Shown: positions 9,208 to 18,916, counted from the stretch's first letter. The stretch: 64,000 bases of DNA from Candidatus Gastranaerophilales bacterium (GCA_947624975.1 CANQMP010000004.1:19956-83955); one strand, 5' to 3'. Notes: generated by a model from the letters alone, not told the origin. Numbers and translations are program-made.

Positions 9208-10522
9208 TAATTCATTTCAAAAATATTTATACGAAAACAGTCTTTTTTTGCAAAATATTGACGGATTTATATTTGCATCAATAGTTTTGGTGTTTGTTTC
9301 ATCGACATTTATGTCATCGGATGTAATCGGTTTTTTAGCACTAATAACGTTTTTTCTAACTGTTTTAAAATACTTTTTTACTCCTGATAAAAAAATTCCG
9401 TTGAACAACTCCGATTTATCGCTTATAGCTTATTTTATGCTTGTTGTCATAAGTCTTGCGGGTTCAAGTTTGTTTTATCTCAGCCTGAAAGGATTTTTTA
9501 AAACATTTACATATCTTTCTTTTTACGTATCCGTTTTGCGATATTTCAGCACTAATAAGGGTAAAATACCTTATATATTCGGTGTAATCGGACTTTGTGC
9601 GGGATTTGAGGCAATAATCGGATTTATGCAGAATTTTGCACACGTTTCGGAAATTTCGACATGGCAAGATGTTTCAAATCTCAATGCGGAACAGGTTATG
9701 ACAAGAGTTTACGGAAGTTTAAAACCTCTTAACCCGAATTTGCTCGGCGGATATTTCGTTTCGGCAATTCCCGCATTGTACGGTTTGAGTGCGTATCTTT
9801 TTGTTGATAAAAAGTACAATTTTTCCTTAATGGCTCTGGTTTTGGCTTTAATTTCCACGGTAACACTCTTTTTAACAGGCTGTCGAGGCTCTTACATAGG
9901 TATGTTTGTAATAGTTGCGGGAATTTTTGCCGTATCCGCAAAATATTTATGGAAGAATTACAAAAAGATTTATTTATCGTTTACAGCTTTTGTTTTTGCG
10001 GTTTTTACGGCGGCATTGCTTACGGTGTCGTCACTTAGGGCAAGATTTTTGTCTATTTTTGCCATGCGGCAGGATTCGTCAAACTCATTCAGATTTAACG
10101 TTTATCATTCGTCTTTGGAGATGTTCAAAGATAACTGGCTTTTGGGAATTGGCGTCGGAAACATGAATTTCCGTGAAATATACGGTTTGTATATGAAAAC
10201 GGGGTTTGATGCATTGAGTGCATACAATATTTTCCTTGAAATTGCCGTTGAAAGCGGGATTTTTGCTTTAATTGCGTATCTGGGATATTTGATTACGTTA
10301 ATAAAAAATTCCGTTAAGTTTATAATAAAATCTGATGACGTAAAATCGGTTATAATAGTTTCAACGGCTTTGCTATCTGTTCTTGCGGTAAGTATACACG
10401 GATTTGTAGACACGGTATTTTTCAGACCGCAGATACAGTTTGTTTTTTGGACTATGGCTGCTGTTTTAAGGTGCAATTCAGATGAGAAACTCTGCAAGAG
10501 CAATAACTCACTCTCTCAATAA
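9194..10522 (+). CDS. O-antigen ligase/polymerase-like membrane protein (WaaL/IctB type)
   Basis: A 442-residue protein with about ten to twelve membrane helices and a larger periplasmic segment. RVYGSLKPLNPNLLGGYFV near residue 175 matches the Wzy_C-superfamily signature (x-NPN-x-x-x-G), and TLFLTGCRGSYIGM and NSFRFNVYHSSLEMFKDNWLLGIG follow as in this family. WaaL proteins join undecaprenyl-linked glycans to lipid A core, while cyanobacterial IctB-type relatives have uncertain roles. The neighbouring heptose-kinase-like gene supports an LPS role. It is the only ligase/polymerase-like protein in the window and lies 20 kb from the glycan island. Confidence 0.75.
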   Translation: MTMFNNSFQKYLYENSLFLQNIDGFIFASIVLVFVSSTFMSSDVIGFLALITFFLTVLKYFFTPDKKIPLNNSDLSLIAYFMLVVISLAGSSLFYLSLKGFFKTFTYLSFYVSVLRYFSTNKGKIPYIFGVIGLCAGFEAIIGFMQNFAHVSEISTWQDVSNLNAEQVMTRVYGSLKPLNPNLLGGYFVSAIPALYGLSAYLFVDKKYNFSLMALVLALISTVTLFLTGCRGSYIGMFVIVAGIFAVSAKYLWKNYKKIYLSFTAFVFAVFTAALLTVSSLRARFLSIFAMRQDSSNSFRFNVYHSSLEMFKDNWLLGIGVGNMNFREIYGLYMKTGFDALSAYNIFLEIAVESGIFALIAYLGYLITLIKNSVKFIIKSDDVKSVIIVSTALLSVLAVSIHGFVDTVFFRPQIQFVFWTMAAVLRCNSDEKLCKSNNSLSQ

Positions 10523-10594
10523 ATACCTTGTTTTAATGTTCTTGCAAAGAATAATCAGAAATTTAATAGTTATAAAGTATTGAAGAAGTATATA

Positions 10595-10623
10595 TTTACA
10601 TATAAAAAATTTACAAATATAAT
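10595..10623 (+). promoter_or_regulatory. Promoter (TTTACA-17-TATAAT), leaderless for the next gene
   Basis: TTTACA at 10595-10600, a 17-base spacer, and TATAAT at 10618-10623. The ATG of the next gene is at 10630, six bases after the -10 box, so the mRNA should start at or next to the AUG. This is the clearest leaderless promoter in the window. Confidence 0.6.
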
Positions 10624-10629
10624 CAAAGT

Positions 10630-11271
10630 ATGTTTAACCTTACAGCATTGCCCAAAATAGATTACGACATAAAAACGTACCGTAATCACAGAAAATATGG
10701 AACTCCCCAACAAAAAATAAAGGATGAAGTCACAATAGGTGCAACTGCAGGAACATTGCTGCCTCTGATTTTCTTTGCAAAAAGACAGAACAAAAACATT
10801 TTTAACATAAAATACGGACTTAAAGAAATGATTAGCGTGAGTGCAGGCGGAATTTTAGGCGGTGCGGCAGCAGGTCTTTTGTTCGACAAAAAAGAATACG
10901 GAAAACAAAAGGTTAATGAAGCCGTATTTCAGTTCATGAATGCTTCCGTGCCGTCTGTTTTTGTCGCTGGACTTTTAAAATTATCCGAAAAATTCAAATC
11001 TCTTAACAACAAAAAAGCTAAGCTGTTATTGATTATAACAGGATTATTCGGAGGAATGCAAACGGCATCATGCCTCTCAAATAAGATAAATGACCCGTTT
11101 AACAAAGTTCCTGACCGAAAAGTCACTCTAAAAGACTCTGTGGCAAACGTTGACGATGCCATAGGCGCACTTGTACTTGCAAAAATTCCCGTTGCACAAA
11201 AAATTCATGCAGAGAAATTTTTGCCTGTTATATACGGTTGGTGCGGATATAGAGCAGGGTTAAGCAACTAA
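10630..11271 (+). CDS. Unidentified membrane-associated protein, glycine-rich helices
   Basis: A 213-residue protein that I do not recognise. It has three or four weakly hydrophobic, glycine/alanine-rich stretches (EVTIGATAGTLLPLIFFA, ISVSAGGILGGAAAGLLF, LLLIITGLFGGM) separated by basic segments. This resembles small-residue packed membrane hairpins. The last four bases overlap the end of the convergent gene at 11268. It has its own near-perfect promoter. Confidence 0.6.
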   Translation: MFNLTALPKIDYDIKTYRNHRKYGTPQQKIKDEVTIGATAGTLLPLIFFAKRQNKNIFNIKYGLKEMISVSAGGILGGAAAGLLFDKKEYGKQKVNEAVFQFMNASVPSVFVAGLLKLSEKFKSLNNKKAKLLLIITGLFGGMQTASCLSNKINDPFNKVPDRKVTLKDSVANVDDAIGALVLAKIPVAQKIHAEKFLPVIYGWCGYRAGLSN

Positions 11272-11549
11272 TCATACAATTTTATTTTGATTTCGCCGTT
11301 CTCGTTGGTAAATTCAGGATTTTCAACAGGAAGTGCTTTTTCCGAATGGATATCGGGAATTGAATTTTTCTTCCAATAACGTTCTTTTTCTTCTTGAACT
11401 TCTTTGTAATCGTTAATTTCTTCAATACGAAATCTCTGTTGTTGAAGTGTTTGCATATCATGAGTCGGAATTACCGCCGCATCGGGAATAAAAGCACATG
11501 CAGGTAAAACCGTTGAAAGTAAAAATGTCGATAAAATAATCTTTTTCAT
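11268..11549 (-). CDS. Small secreted protein, unknown function
   Basis: 93 residues with an N-terminal signal peptide (MKKIILSTFLLSTVLPACAF; the Cys at about 18 could also be a lipoprotein cysteine). It is followed by a charged, Glu-rich mature part with a likely helical segment (QQQRFRIEEINDYKEVQEEK). It lies 11 bases downstream of the SIMPL-domain gene and is probably co-transcribed with it. No family recognised. Confidence 0.6.
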   Translation of the reverse strand: MKKIILSTFLLSTVLPACAFIPDAAVIPTHDMQTLQQQRFRIEEINDYKEVQEEKERYWKKNSIPDIHSEKALPVENPEFTNENGEIKIKLYD

Positions 11550-11560
11550 ATAAATTCTCC

Positions 11561-12280
11561 TTATTTTACATAAAATACCACATTTGCAACCGCAGTAACT
11601 TTCTTATCTATAGTTGTTGTATCGTTAATACCCATATCACTAACGTTAGTCGAATCAACCGGAGTAATTTGGAAAACGCCCATTTGAACCGACTGGATTT
11701 TACCCGTTCTGTTGTTTGTTGCTTTTAACATAGCAGAAGCACGGGCTTTTGCATCTTTTGTCGCATCCTGAAGTAATTGAACTTTTAAATCGGATAATTT
11801 TGAATAGTAATACTCCGTCATGTTCACGTTTATATCTATTCCCTGTTCAAGCAGGCTTTGAATATCCGAAGAAAGTTCTTTAATTTTTTCAACATCTTTG
11901 GATTTTACAACAACAGGCTGAGAAAGATTATAGTAAGCAATATCGTTTGTCATAACGCCGTTTGGACTGTATTTATAAGAGTTATATCCTCTTGTTGCCT
12001 GAACTTCAATATCAGTTAATCCTTTTTCTTCAAGGTATTTCTTTACGACGGGAAGTTGAGCTTTAACCGTGTTATATGCAGTTTGCTTATCGGGCTTTCT
12101 TGCCGTAATTTCAAATTCAATACGTCCCGAATCGGATTTTACTATACTGTAAGCCGAACCCGTGACTGTGATTTTATCCTTTGACATTGATGTCGTTCCG
12201 ATTTTTACGGCAATAAGAATTCCCAATGCCAAAATCAGTGCAAGCCAAATAAGTTGTAATTTTTCTAATTTTTCAAACAT
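11561..12280 (-). CDS. SIMPL-domain (DUF541) protein
   Basis: 239 residues with an N-terminal anchor helix (LIWLALILALGILIAVKIG) and an exported SIMPL domain. It starts with ITVTGSAYSIVKSDSGRIEFEI and contains YNLSQPVVVKSKDVEKIKEL and DATKDAKARASAML, the usual marks of this periplasmic family. The molecular role of SIMPL proteins is poorly defined and has been linked to envelope and oxidative stress. It starts 4 bases downstream of the gene ending at 12285, forming a three-gene run of exported proteins. Confidence 0.82.
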   Translation of the reverse strand: MFEKLEKLQLIWLALILALGILIAVKIGTTSMSKDKITVTGSAYSIVKSDSGRIEFEITARKPDKQTAYNTVKAQLPVVKKYLEEKGLTDIEVQATRGYNSYKYSPNGVMTNDIAYYNLSQPVVVKSKDVEKIKELSSDIQSLLEQGIDINVNMTEYYYSKLSDLKVQLLQDATKDAKARASAMLKATNNRTGKIQSVQMGVFQITPVDSTNVSDMGINDTTTIDKKVTAVANVVFYVK

Positions 12281-12284
12281 AATT

Positions 12285-12725
12285 TTACTCCGTAATTCTG
12301 AATATTTCGTTCAATACATCCGCCCGACAAGCATTTGGAGATTTTTTCATGAGTTTATATTCGTTGTGAGTACAAAATTCTTTGGTAATATTAACCAAAT
12401 AGTCATATTCGGCATTGTTAACATCGACCGAATAATCGGAAATGTATTTCGGGTATTTCTCGTTATAGCCTGCCTCGTAGGAGTTAGGATACGGATAAAG
12501 AACACCGATAGCCCTTTGTCTGTCCGCTTCAAACAGAGTACATCTAGTTCTGAGATAACTCGTAAACTGTACATTCCTGCGGAAATTCGATATTAAACGG
12601 GAATAAAGCTCGTGAATGTCCGAATTGCTCTTTGCCATAACTTTGTAAGGATTTGTTTCCTCAACGGCAGAAAAAGCGGATACGGGAATTAAAAACAATA
12701 ACAATACTAAAAATATATTCTTCAT
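12285..12725 (-). CDS. Secreted protein of unknown function
   Basis: 146 residues starting with a signal peptide (MKNIFLVLLLFLIPVSAFSA). The mature part has a few cysteines (in RTRCTLF, EFCTHNEY and NACRADV) that could form disulfides. YLVNITKEFCTHNEYKLMK is probably helical. I do not recognise the family. It heads the run 12285-11561-11268 and has a -10 box (TATAAT, 12737-12732) exactly six bases before its ATG, implying a leaderless transcript. Confidence 0.6.
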   Translation of the reverse strand: MKNIFLVLLLFLIPVSAFSAVEETNPYKVMAKSNSDIHELYSRLISNFRRNVQFTSYLRTRCTLFEADRQRAIGVLYPYPNSYEAGYNEKYPKYISDYSVDVNNAEYDYLVNITKEFCTHNEYKLMKKSPNACRADVLNEIFRITE

Positions 12726-12737
12726 AGCTTTATTATA
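12726..12737 (-). promoter_or_regulatory. -10 box of a leaderless transcript for the exported-protein operon
   Basis: On the minus strand TATAAT (12737-12732) lies six bases before the ATG at 12725. There is no ribosome-binding site in the gap. Confidence 0.5.
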
Positions 12738-12759
12738 TTACAATTTTCAAATATTTGCA

Positions 12760-13593
12760 CTATTTTTTTACATTAGTTAATAGTGGAAGCGATATGTTTA
12801 AAATATACGTTTCACCTTTGCTTTTAACCTTTATACTTCCGCCGTGAGCCTTTATTATTTGTTTTGCAAGATAAAGCGAAAGCACCGTGCCGACTTTGTC
12901 CATATTATCCTTTGAATTTATTTCAAATACTTCAGGGCAAAAAGTTGTACTGCTAAAAGCAAATTCCACGGATATATCTTTTTTTGATTCCATAATCTTG
13001 CAGGAAATTTCTGTATCCTCTTGTGCTGTAGTCACGCACTGTTCAGTTATTTTTTCAAACGCTTTTTTAATCTGAATTTTATCCGCTCCCGCAGTTAAAG
13101 AGTTGTCATCAGGAAACAAATTTATTGTTAAATTTTTGCTTGAAACTAATTGTGAACATTTTGCGAAACAACCGTCCAAAAGAGGGTAAAGACGAACACC
13201 TTCAATGTGAAGCGGCAAACGATTATCGAATTTATAAGTATCAACAATGTTTGAAAGCATCTCATAAACGAGTTTCCCCGAATCAAGCGTAAGTTCCATC
13301 AATTCTCTCTGCACTTTATTCAAATTGCCCGTATTTTCTTCCAAAAGAAATTTTATAGCCCTAATCTGAGCCAAAACAGGAATTTTTATGTCGTGATTAA
13401 TTATTGAAATATAAGTTTCACGTTGAATTTCGGAAGATTTCAAAGCTTTGCCCTTAAACAGAAAAGCGGCACACAAGAGGATGATAAACGCCAAAAGCCA
13501 TGCCGTAAATCCGCTGAAAAAATTAAAAACTGCAAATACCGCTAAACTTAAACCCAAACAACATAAAAAAATATTCAAAATTAAATCCTTCAT
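12760..13593 (-). CDS. Membrane sensor histidine kinase-like protein, degenerate ATP-binding region
   Basis: 277 residues. Two N-terminal membrane helices (about 4-45) lead to a HisKA-type helix pair with INHDIKIPVLAQIRAIKFLL, where His is the expected phospho-acceptor. A HATPase-like end follows, containing VGTVLSLYLAKQIIKAHGGSI. The N-box is not recognisable (KKAFEKITEQCVTTAQED), and the G-box lacks its usual GxGLGL pattern, so ATP binding is doubtful. No response regulator is adjacent. It may be a phosphotransfer scaffold or a pseudokinase. Confidence 0.7.
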   Translation of the reverse strand: MKDLILNIFLCCLGLSLAVFAVFNFFSGFTAWLLAFIILLCAAFLFKGKALKSSEIQRETYISIINHDIKIPVLAQIRAIKFLLEENTGNLNKVQRELMELTLDSGKLVYEMLSNIVDTYKFDNRLPLHIEGVRLYPLLDGCFAKCSQLVSSKNLTINLFPDDNSLTAGADKIQIKKAFEKITEQCVTTAQEDTEISCKIMESKKDISVEFAFSSTTFCPEVFEINSKDNMDKVGTVLSLYLAKQIIKAHGGSIKVKSKGETYILNISLPLLTNVKK

Positions 13594-13644
13594 TTTATAT
13601 TCAAAACCATTTTAATATAAAAAAACTTTTTTTTACATCAAATT

Positions 13645-14517
13645 TTATCTTTTATTGCAAACGGGACTTCCGAAAATCAACCTTAATCCGCCAAAAGGTT
13701 TTTTCATTGTACAATTCAGTCCCGCTGTCATTTCTTCAACATTACACAAAACCCGATTAACCTGCTTTATCGTACAGCCGATATTCGGTGCGGTTTCGCT
13801 GAAATCGCCCGTAATACTTTTTATATTGCCCGTAACCTCTTTGAGATTTTTTGAAGTTTCATCAAGAATTTCTTGTGATAAAGAATTATTTATATTTTTA
13901 GTTAAATCATCGGTATTGTTTGAAATTTGAACCAATTTTTCACTGCTCTGTTTTAAATCGTCTGAAACCTGAACAACATTAGGTTTAACCTCGCTGACAA
14001 CAGAATTTAAGTTTTCAAATAAATCGCCGAGAAGTTGGATAGTAATGTTCAGATTTTTAACACTTTCCGCAATATCTGCTTTTATGGCATCTAACGAGTC
14101 AGGGTCTTGATTTGCGAGATATGATTCCAATTCGACGGTAGTTTTGCCGGCAATTTTGTCACCGTCTTTGAGGTAAAACACTGAAGGCGACGAGGGATAA
14201 ATTATATCAATATAGTCAAATTTATTATCATTCCTGTCTTTTTCTTTTTTCAAATTAGCAACTACGTTCACGGGAAGCTTTATGCCGTAGGGATGAAGTT
14301 CCATCGTTACTATAGATGCCGTATAAGTTTTATTTGGTCTGACTTTTATTACTCTGCCAATTTTGTAGCCGTTTAAATATATCGGTGCTTTTGTATGAAA
14401 AGGTCTTAAATTCTTGAATTCAGCCGTTACATAGGTGTTTGAACGGTAAATCACGTACGCCGCGCCGATAATAAAAAGCATTGTTAAAATAATCAACGAT
14501 TTAAACAAGTTGTTCAT
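13645..14517 (-). CDS. MCE/MlaD-family lipid transport protein
   Basis: 290 residues. After one N-terminal membrane helix (LIILTMLFIIGAAYVIY) comes an MCE domain (about 30-120) with FKNLRPFHTKAPIYLNGYKIGRV, the MlaD signature. A long helical region of repeated Asn/Ser-rich coiled coil and a C-terminal tail with three Cys follow. MlaD-type proteins form hexamers that pass phospholipids between inner and outer membranes. The usual MlaE permease and MlaF ATPase are not adjacent. The large AsmA-like gene starts divergently 132 bases away, and together they suggest outer-membrane lipid traffic. Confidence 0.8.
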   Translation of the reverse strand: MNNLFKSLIILTMLFIIGAAYVIYRSNTYVTAEFKNLRPFHTKAPIYLNGYKIGRVIKVRPNKTYTASIVTMELHPYGIKLPVNVVANLKKEKDRNDNKFDYIDIIYPSSPSVFYLKDGDKIAGKTTVELESYLANQDPDSLDAIKADIAESVKNLNITIQLLGDLFENLNSVVSEVKPNVVQVSDDLKQSSEKLVQISNNTDDLTKNINNSLSQEILDETSKNLKEVTGNIKSITGDFSETAPNIGCTIKQVNRVLCNVEEMTAGLNCTMKKPFGGLRLIFGSPVCNKR

Positions 14518-14649
14518 ATTTGAAATTTTATTTTGTTAATGCAGAAATTACATTACCCGAAAGATTATATTAAAAAATTTAAAGATAAATGGTTATTATT
14601 TCATGTTTATCGTATATTATTAGTGTTTAGAAAATAGAAGGGATATTAT

Positions 14650-17600
14650 ATGAAAAAGTTTTTGCTATTCACGGGGTGTACAGTTGCGGGATTAATTATT
14701 TTAGTTTATTTGGCATTTCTGTTTTATCTTCCGCGTGCGATTGATTTAAACACGTATTTGCCTGAAGTTCAAAAAATTGCTAAAGAGCAGGCAAATATTG
14801 ATATTTCCGTCGAAAACCCGAAAATTGTAACGACTTTTAACCTTCAAGCAGGTTTAAAGACCGATAAAATAAGTGTTAATCTTCCTGACGGCTCAAATTT
14901 GCTTTCGGCAGAAGGAATTCTGATTAGAATATCCCTCCCGAGGCTGCTTTTGTTAACGATAAAAGTTCCTTGTGCAGAGGTTATTTCGCCTAAAGTTAAC
15001 CTTGAAATAGCAAACAATGAACAATTTAAAGTCGTTCAGCTTGTTGAAGATATTTTGAACAAACAGAAAAACGAGCCCCCGAAAATCTCTCCGGAAGAAG
15101 GTTTTACCTTCGACCCGTCAATTATAAAAATTCAAGTTCCCGGAATAAAATTAACGAATTATATCGCCGTAATCAATGATTTAAAATCAGGTCACACGCT
15201 TACTTTGCGTGGTGAAAAGCTTTTAGCCGGCTACAACAACGGCAAAACCGCTAAAGTCAAAACTTATGCAGAACTTCTAAGCGATGATAACACAAATATT
15301 ACCGCAAATATAGATATCGACACGCTTATTCCCGAACCGAAACCCGAAGATCCTGATGATGATCCCGTTGAAAAAATCGTACTTCCCTTCGTTAACCCCG
15401 TTTTAATTTACAGAGATTACGATTTAAAATCCGATATTGATACGAAAATTAAAGTAAGACTTGATAAAGAAGGCATGCCGATTTTGAAAGGTCACTTTAA
15501 TGTTGACAATACAACGATTAACCTTTCAGGTTTACAGTTGCCAAAATCGTACATAAAATCCGAATTTTTCGGTAAATCGGCAAATATTGATTCAAATCTT
15601 GTTATTAAAGACGGACAAGAAATTAATACCGTCGGAAAAATTCGTTACGACAAAAATCCAAAGCTTGATATGAATATCGTTACCGACAGAATTTATTTCA
15701 ACGATATGATAATTCTTGCAAGGGCATTTTTAGACACACTTCACATAAAAAATGACTTAAACAGCTTGAAAGCTGAAGGTTACTGGGCAGCAAACGCACA
15801 AATCAATACCGATTTCAAAAAAATCAAATCGCAAGGCTGTGCTATCGCCCGTAACGGAAAAATTTCCAACGCTTCGGCAGGACTTCTGTTTGACAGAATT
15901 CATTCCAATTTGATTTTGCAAAACAATTCGTTCGATATTTCTGATACTCACATGTACATCAACGGAAATATCCTTAAAGCAGACGGACGCATTAACTCAA
16001 ATTCGTATGCAAATATTACGGTCGAATCCGATAAATTGCCTCTGCCCGGATTATTCAGGGCTTTCGCACCATCAGATGTCAAGAAAAACCTCGTTATGAA
16101 ATCGGGCGATATAACGATTAACGCCCACATTATGCAAGAATTGACAAAACCGATGATTTTTGCAAATGTCGTTTTAGATAACCTCCAAATTGCAGACAAG
16201 GCAGAATCTTTCATTTTATCAAACGAAAAATTAATGACATCTGTCGTTACCGACATTGATTCGTTTGACGGCAGAATTAAAAACAAAAATTTAAGCATAA
16301 ACTTACCGCAAACAAAATCGGTAATCACAAATCCGAGTTTAAATGTGGTTATGGATAAAAAAGACGTAAAACTTGATCCGCTGGATATTTTATTAAACGA
16401 CACTTCAAAAATAATCGTACTCGGCAATGTGGCAAATTACACCACAGATCCGCAAATAGATATAATTTCGGCTGGAAAACTCAACGCCGAAGGCATAAGA
16501 AAATTTGCGGGACGTGATGCAGAACCCTTTATCGCCGCACAGGGAAATATTCCTTTAAGAGCAACGATTAAAGGGGATGCAAAAAAACAATCCGTCGTGC
16601 TTCAAATCAAATCAGATGCCCAAAACTATATTACACCCGTTCATATTCAATCTATGCAAGGAAATCAGTCTATCTTGCAGGCAAAATTTGACTACAAAGG
16701 CGACAGACTTCATATTAGAAATACAGGCTTATACACGGGTGTATCGGGATTTTCAAACGATATTGAAGCGAACATGGCTAACGCACGCCCCGTTGCGGAA
16801 CTTTCAGGCACAATAGTCAACCTTGATACGGCTGACCCGTTCATAAACCTTATCAAATTTAATATTCCCAATGAAATCAGCGGAAAAATTTCCGCATTCA
16901 ATAATTCATCTTTCAATGCGAACGGAAAACTTCTTGTTTTCGGCAGACTCGCTTCACCGCTTATGAGAGGGAATTTCAAAGTTCAAAACCTTTCAATACC
17001 CGAATTGATGACTAAAATGGATGAAACGGACATTAATCTTTCGGGCAAAAACATCGTTGCAGAGGTTAAAAATCTTCTGCTTAACGGTTCAGATATTAAT
17101 ATAACGGCAAGAACTGATATTAATCCGCACCCGATGTTTACCATATCGGGACTTGACGTTCGTTCAAACCTAATTGACTTGGATAAATTGATGCCCGTAA
17201 CGGAAGCATTGGCAAAATATCAAGCGCCGCCGCTCCCGAATGCGAAACCTGCAAAGGATATTCCCGTTGTTATCTCAAACGGAACGATTAATTTAAGAAG
17301 AATTAAGACTGGCAACATCGTTGCGACCAACACTACAGGCAGAATTTCAATGCACAACAATAATTTCTACCTGCAAAGACTCCGAACGACTGCATTTGAA
17401 GGTATAATCAGAGGTAACATCGTCGCAAACTTAATAACAATGGCACTTGATATTAAAACACGCGGTACAGGACTTGATTCCGAAGCTGCTTTGCTTGCTC
17501 TTGCAAATATGAAAGACACACTGACAGGGGATTTGGCATTTACAACCGACATTCAACTTCAGGGTGTGACAATGGAAGAACAGATGAAAAGTCTTAAAGG

Positions 17601-18345
17601 TACGGTTAACTTTACCATGACAGACGGTCAACTCGGGCCTTTCGGTAAACTTGAAAACATGATTTTAGCCGAAAACATCAGAGAAAATCAGTTTTTCCAG
17701 ACTGCACTGGGCGGTGTAATCAATAACCTTGCAACGGTTGATACTTCTCATTTCAGCGAAATGAAAGGCAAACTTACCTTTAAAGACGGTATTGCCCACA
17801 TAAATCCTATTTCATCAACGGGTAACGTAATGTGTTTGTACATATTCGGCGATTTTAATCTGCTTGAAAACAAAGCTGATTTGAAGGTTCGTGCAAAACT
17901 CGGTTCGGTTATCGCAAATCTTCTCGGGCCGCTTGCACAATTAAACCCGATAAACCTTGTTCAGGCTACTCCGGGACTGAATGTTGTTATGGCGAAAATG
18001 TTCTTCCTGTTCTGTGAACAGCTTACACCGGAAGAATCTGCCGTAATTCCCGATTTACCCGCAAAATTGGACGATAAAATGGCGACAAAATTCCAAATTG
18101 TGTTAAGAGGTGACGTTGCAAAGCCGTTAACACTTATCAAATCGTTCAAATGGCTTGCACTGGCATCGGAAATCGAACAGGCAGAAAGCTTTGTAAATTC
18201 ACTTCCTGATCCTTCGCTTGTGGAAGACCCAAATAACGCTACGTTAGAAGCTGTAATGGCGGCACAAGAGGCAAAGGCAAAAGAAGATGCAAAACTTATA
18301 AACAAAGTAAAACGATTTTTCAAAAAAGAAAAAGAGTCAATTTAA
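14650..18345 (+). CDS. Giant AsmA-family (AsmA/TamB/YhdP-like) envelope protein
   Basis: 1231 residues. One N-terminal membrane helix (LFTGCTVAGLIILVYLAFLF) anchors a very long repetitive beta-strand region, followed by an AsmA C-terminal domain (about 970-1110, with LKGTVNFTMTDGQLGPFG, LENMILAENI and GKLTFKDGIAHINPISSTG). AsmA-like proteins are thought to form hydrophobic grooves bridging the periplasm that move phospholipids outward. The ATG follows AGAAGGGA. A strong terminator follows immediately. It is longer than classical AsmA (about 600) and close to YhdP/TamB size. Confidence 0.82.
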   Translation: MKKFLLFTGCTVAGLIILVYLAFLFYLPRAIDLNTYLPEVQKIAKEQANIDISVENPKIVTTFNLQAGLKTDKISVNLPDGSNLLSAEGILIRISLPRLLLLTIKVPCAEVISPKVNLEIANNEQFKVVQLVEDILNKQKNEPPKISPEEGFTFDPSIIKIQVPGIKLTNYIAVINDLKSGHTLTLRGEKLLAGYNNGKTAKVKTYAELLSDDNTNITANIDIDTLIPEPKPEDPDDDPVEKIVLPFVNPVLIYRDYDLKSDIDTKIKVRLDKEGMPILKGHFNVDNTTINLSGLQLPKSYIKSEFFGKSANIDSNLVIKDGQEINTVGKIRYDKNPKLDMNIVTDRIYFNDMIILARAFLDTLHIKNDLNSLKAEGYWAANAQINTDFKKIKSQGCAIARNGKISNASAGLLFDRIHSNLILQNNSFDISDTHMYINGNILKADGRINSNSYANITVESDKLPLPGLFRAFAPSDVKKNLVMKSGDITINAHIMQELTKPMIFANVVLDNLQIADKAESFILSNEKLMTSVVTDIDSFDGRIKNKNLSINLPQTKSVITNPSLNVVMDKKDVKLDPLDILLNDTSKIIVLGNVANYTTDPQIDIISAGKLNAEGIRKFAGRDAEPFIAAQGNIPLRATIKGDAKKQSVVLQIKSDAQNYITPVHIQSMQGNQSILQAKFDYKGDRLHIRNTGLYTGVSGFSNDIEANMANARPVAELSGTIVNLDTADPFINLIKFNIPNEISGKISAFNNSSFNANGKLLVFGRLASPLMRGNFKVQNLSIPELMTKMDETDINLSGKNIVAEVKNLLLNGSDINITARTDINPHPMFTISGLDVRSNLIDLDKLMPVTEALAKYQAPPLPNAKPAKDIPVVISNGTINLRRIKTGNIVATNTTGRISMHNNNFYLQRLRTTAFEGIIRGNIVANLITMALDIKTRGTGLDSEAALLALANMKDTLTGDLAFTTDIQLQGVTMEEQMKSLKGTVNFTMTDGQLGPFGKLENMILAENIRENQFFQTALGGVINNLATVDTSHFSEMKGKLTFKDGIAHINPISSTGNVMCLYIFGDFNLLENKADLKVRAKLGSVIANLLGPLAQLNPINLVQATPGLNVVMAKMFFLFCEQLTPEESAVIPDLPAKLDDKMATKFQIVLRGDVAKPLTLIKSFKWLALASEIEQAESFVNSLPDPSLVEDPNNATLEAVMAAQEAKAKEDAKLINKVKRFFKKEKESI

Positions 18346-18368
18346 AAAACGGCGAAAGCCGTTTTTTT
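18344..18368 (+). terminator. Rho-independent terminator after the AsmA-like gene
   Basis: A perfect stem, AAAAAACGGC / GCCGTTTTTTT, with a GAAA tetraloop follows the stop codon directly. The A-rich 5' arm makes it potentially bidirectional, also ending the convergent XRE gene at 18371. Confidence 0.85.
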
Positions 18369-18370
18369 AT

Positions 18371-18583
18371 TTAAAAATTCAACAGTTCGGAAAGTGAAAT
18401 TTCAAAACCGTCGGCAATTTTTTGCAAAACTTCAAGGCTCGGATTTCTTTCGGTTCTTTCAATTCTGCCTATGTAAGTTCTGTCAATATTGCACAACAAA
18501 GCCAAATCTTCCTGAGAAAGATTTCTTTCCGTTCTCAATTTTTTTAACCTGTTTGCGAAAAGTTTTAAAATATCACTTGACAT
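18371..18583 (-). CDS. XRE-family helix-turn-helix regulator (small)
   Basis: A 70-residue single-domain HTH_3 protein: LKKLRTERNLSQEDLALLCN then IDRTYIGRIERTERNPSLEV, giving the five-helix Cro/C1 fold with the usual IGRIERxERNPS turn. It is likely a dimeric repressor. It is separated by 105 bases from a second XRE gene on the same strand. Confidence 0.82.
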   Translation of the reverse strand: MSSDILKLFANRLKKLRTERNLSQEDLALLCNIDRTYIGRIERTERNPSLEVLQKIADGFEISLSELLNF

Positions 18584-18688
18584 ATAAGTAAATTTATGAC
18601 ATTATGTGACAATAGTCGACAGCCGATTGGCACATGGAAAACAGATTACTAACGTGACGAAACTGGAAAAAACAGAACTTTAAAGGGA

Positions 18689-18904
18689 TTATTTTTCTTC
18701 AAGTAACGACGAATTTTTAATATTCAAAACGCTTGCGATTTTGTCGAGGGTTTTTAGGGTAACGTTTTGTCTGCCTGTTTCGATTTTGCATATATGTTTT
18801 TCGTGAACTCCGAGCAGCTCGGCAAGTTGAGCCTGTGTCAGCCCTCTTTTCATACGTTCAACTTTCAGGTTAAATCCAAATACTTTTAAAACATCGTCAC
18901 TCAT
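18689..18904 (-). CDS. XRE-family helix-turn-helix regulator (small), divergent from the pilin-like gene
   Basis: A 71-residue HTH_3 protein with RMKRGLTQAQLAELLGVHEK and HICKIETGRQNVTLKTLDKI. It resembles the protein at 1290-1514 more than its neighbour. Its upstream region (18905-19020) is shared with the divergent pilin-like gene and contains three spaced AGTATTA/G motifs, so it may regulate that promoter as well as its own. Confidence 0.82.
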   Translation of the reverse strand: MSDDVLKVFGFNLKVERMKRGLTQAQLAELLGVHEKHICKIETGRQNVTLKTLDKIASVLNIKNSSLLEEK

Positions 18905-18916
18905 ATTATAATGGTA

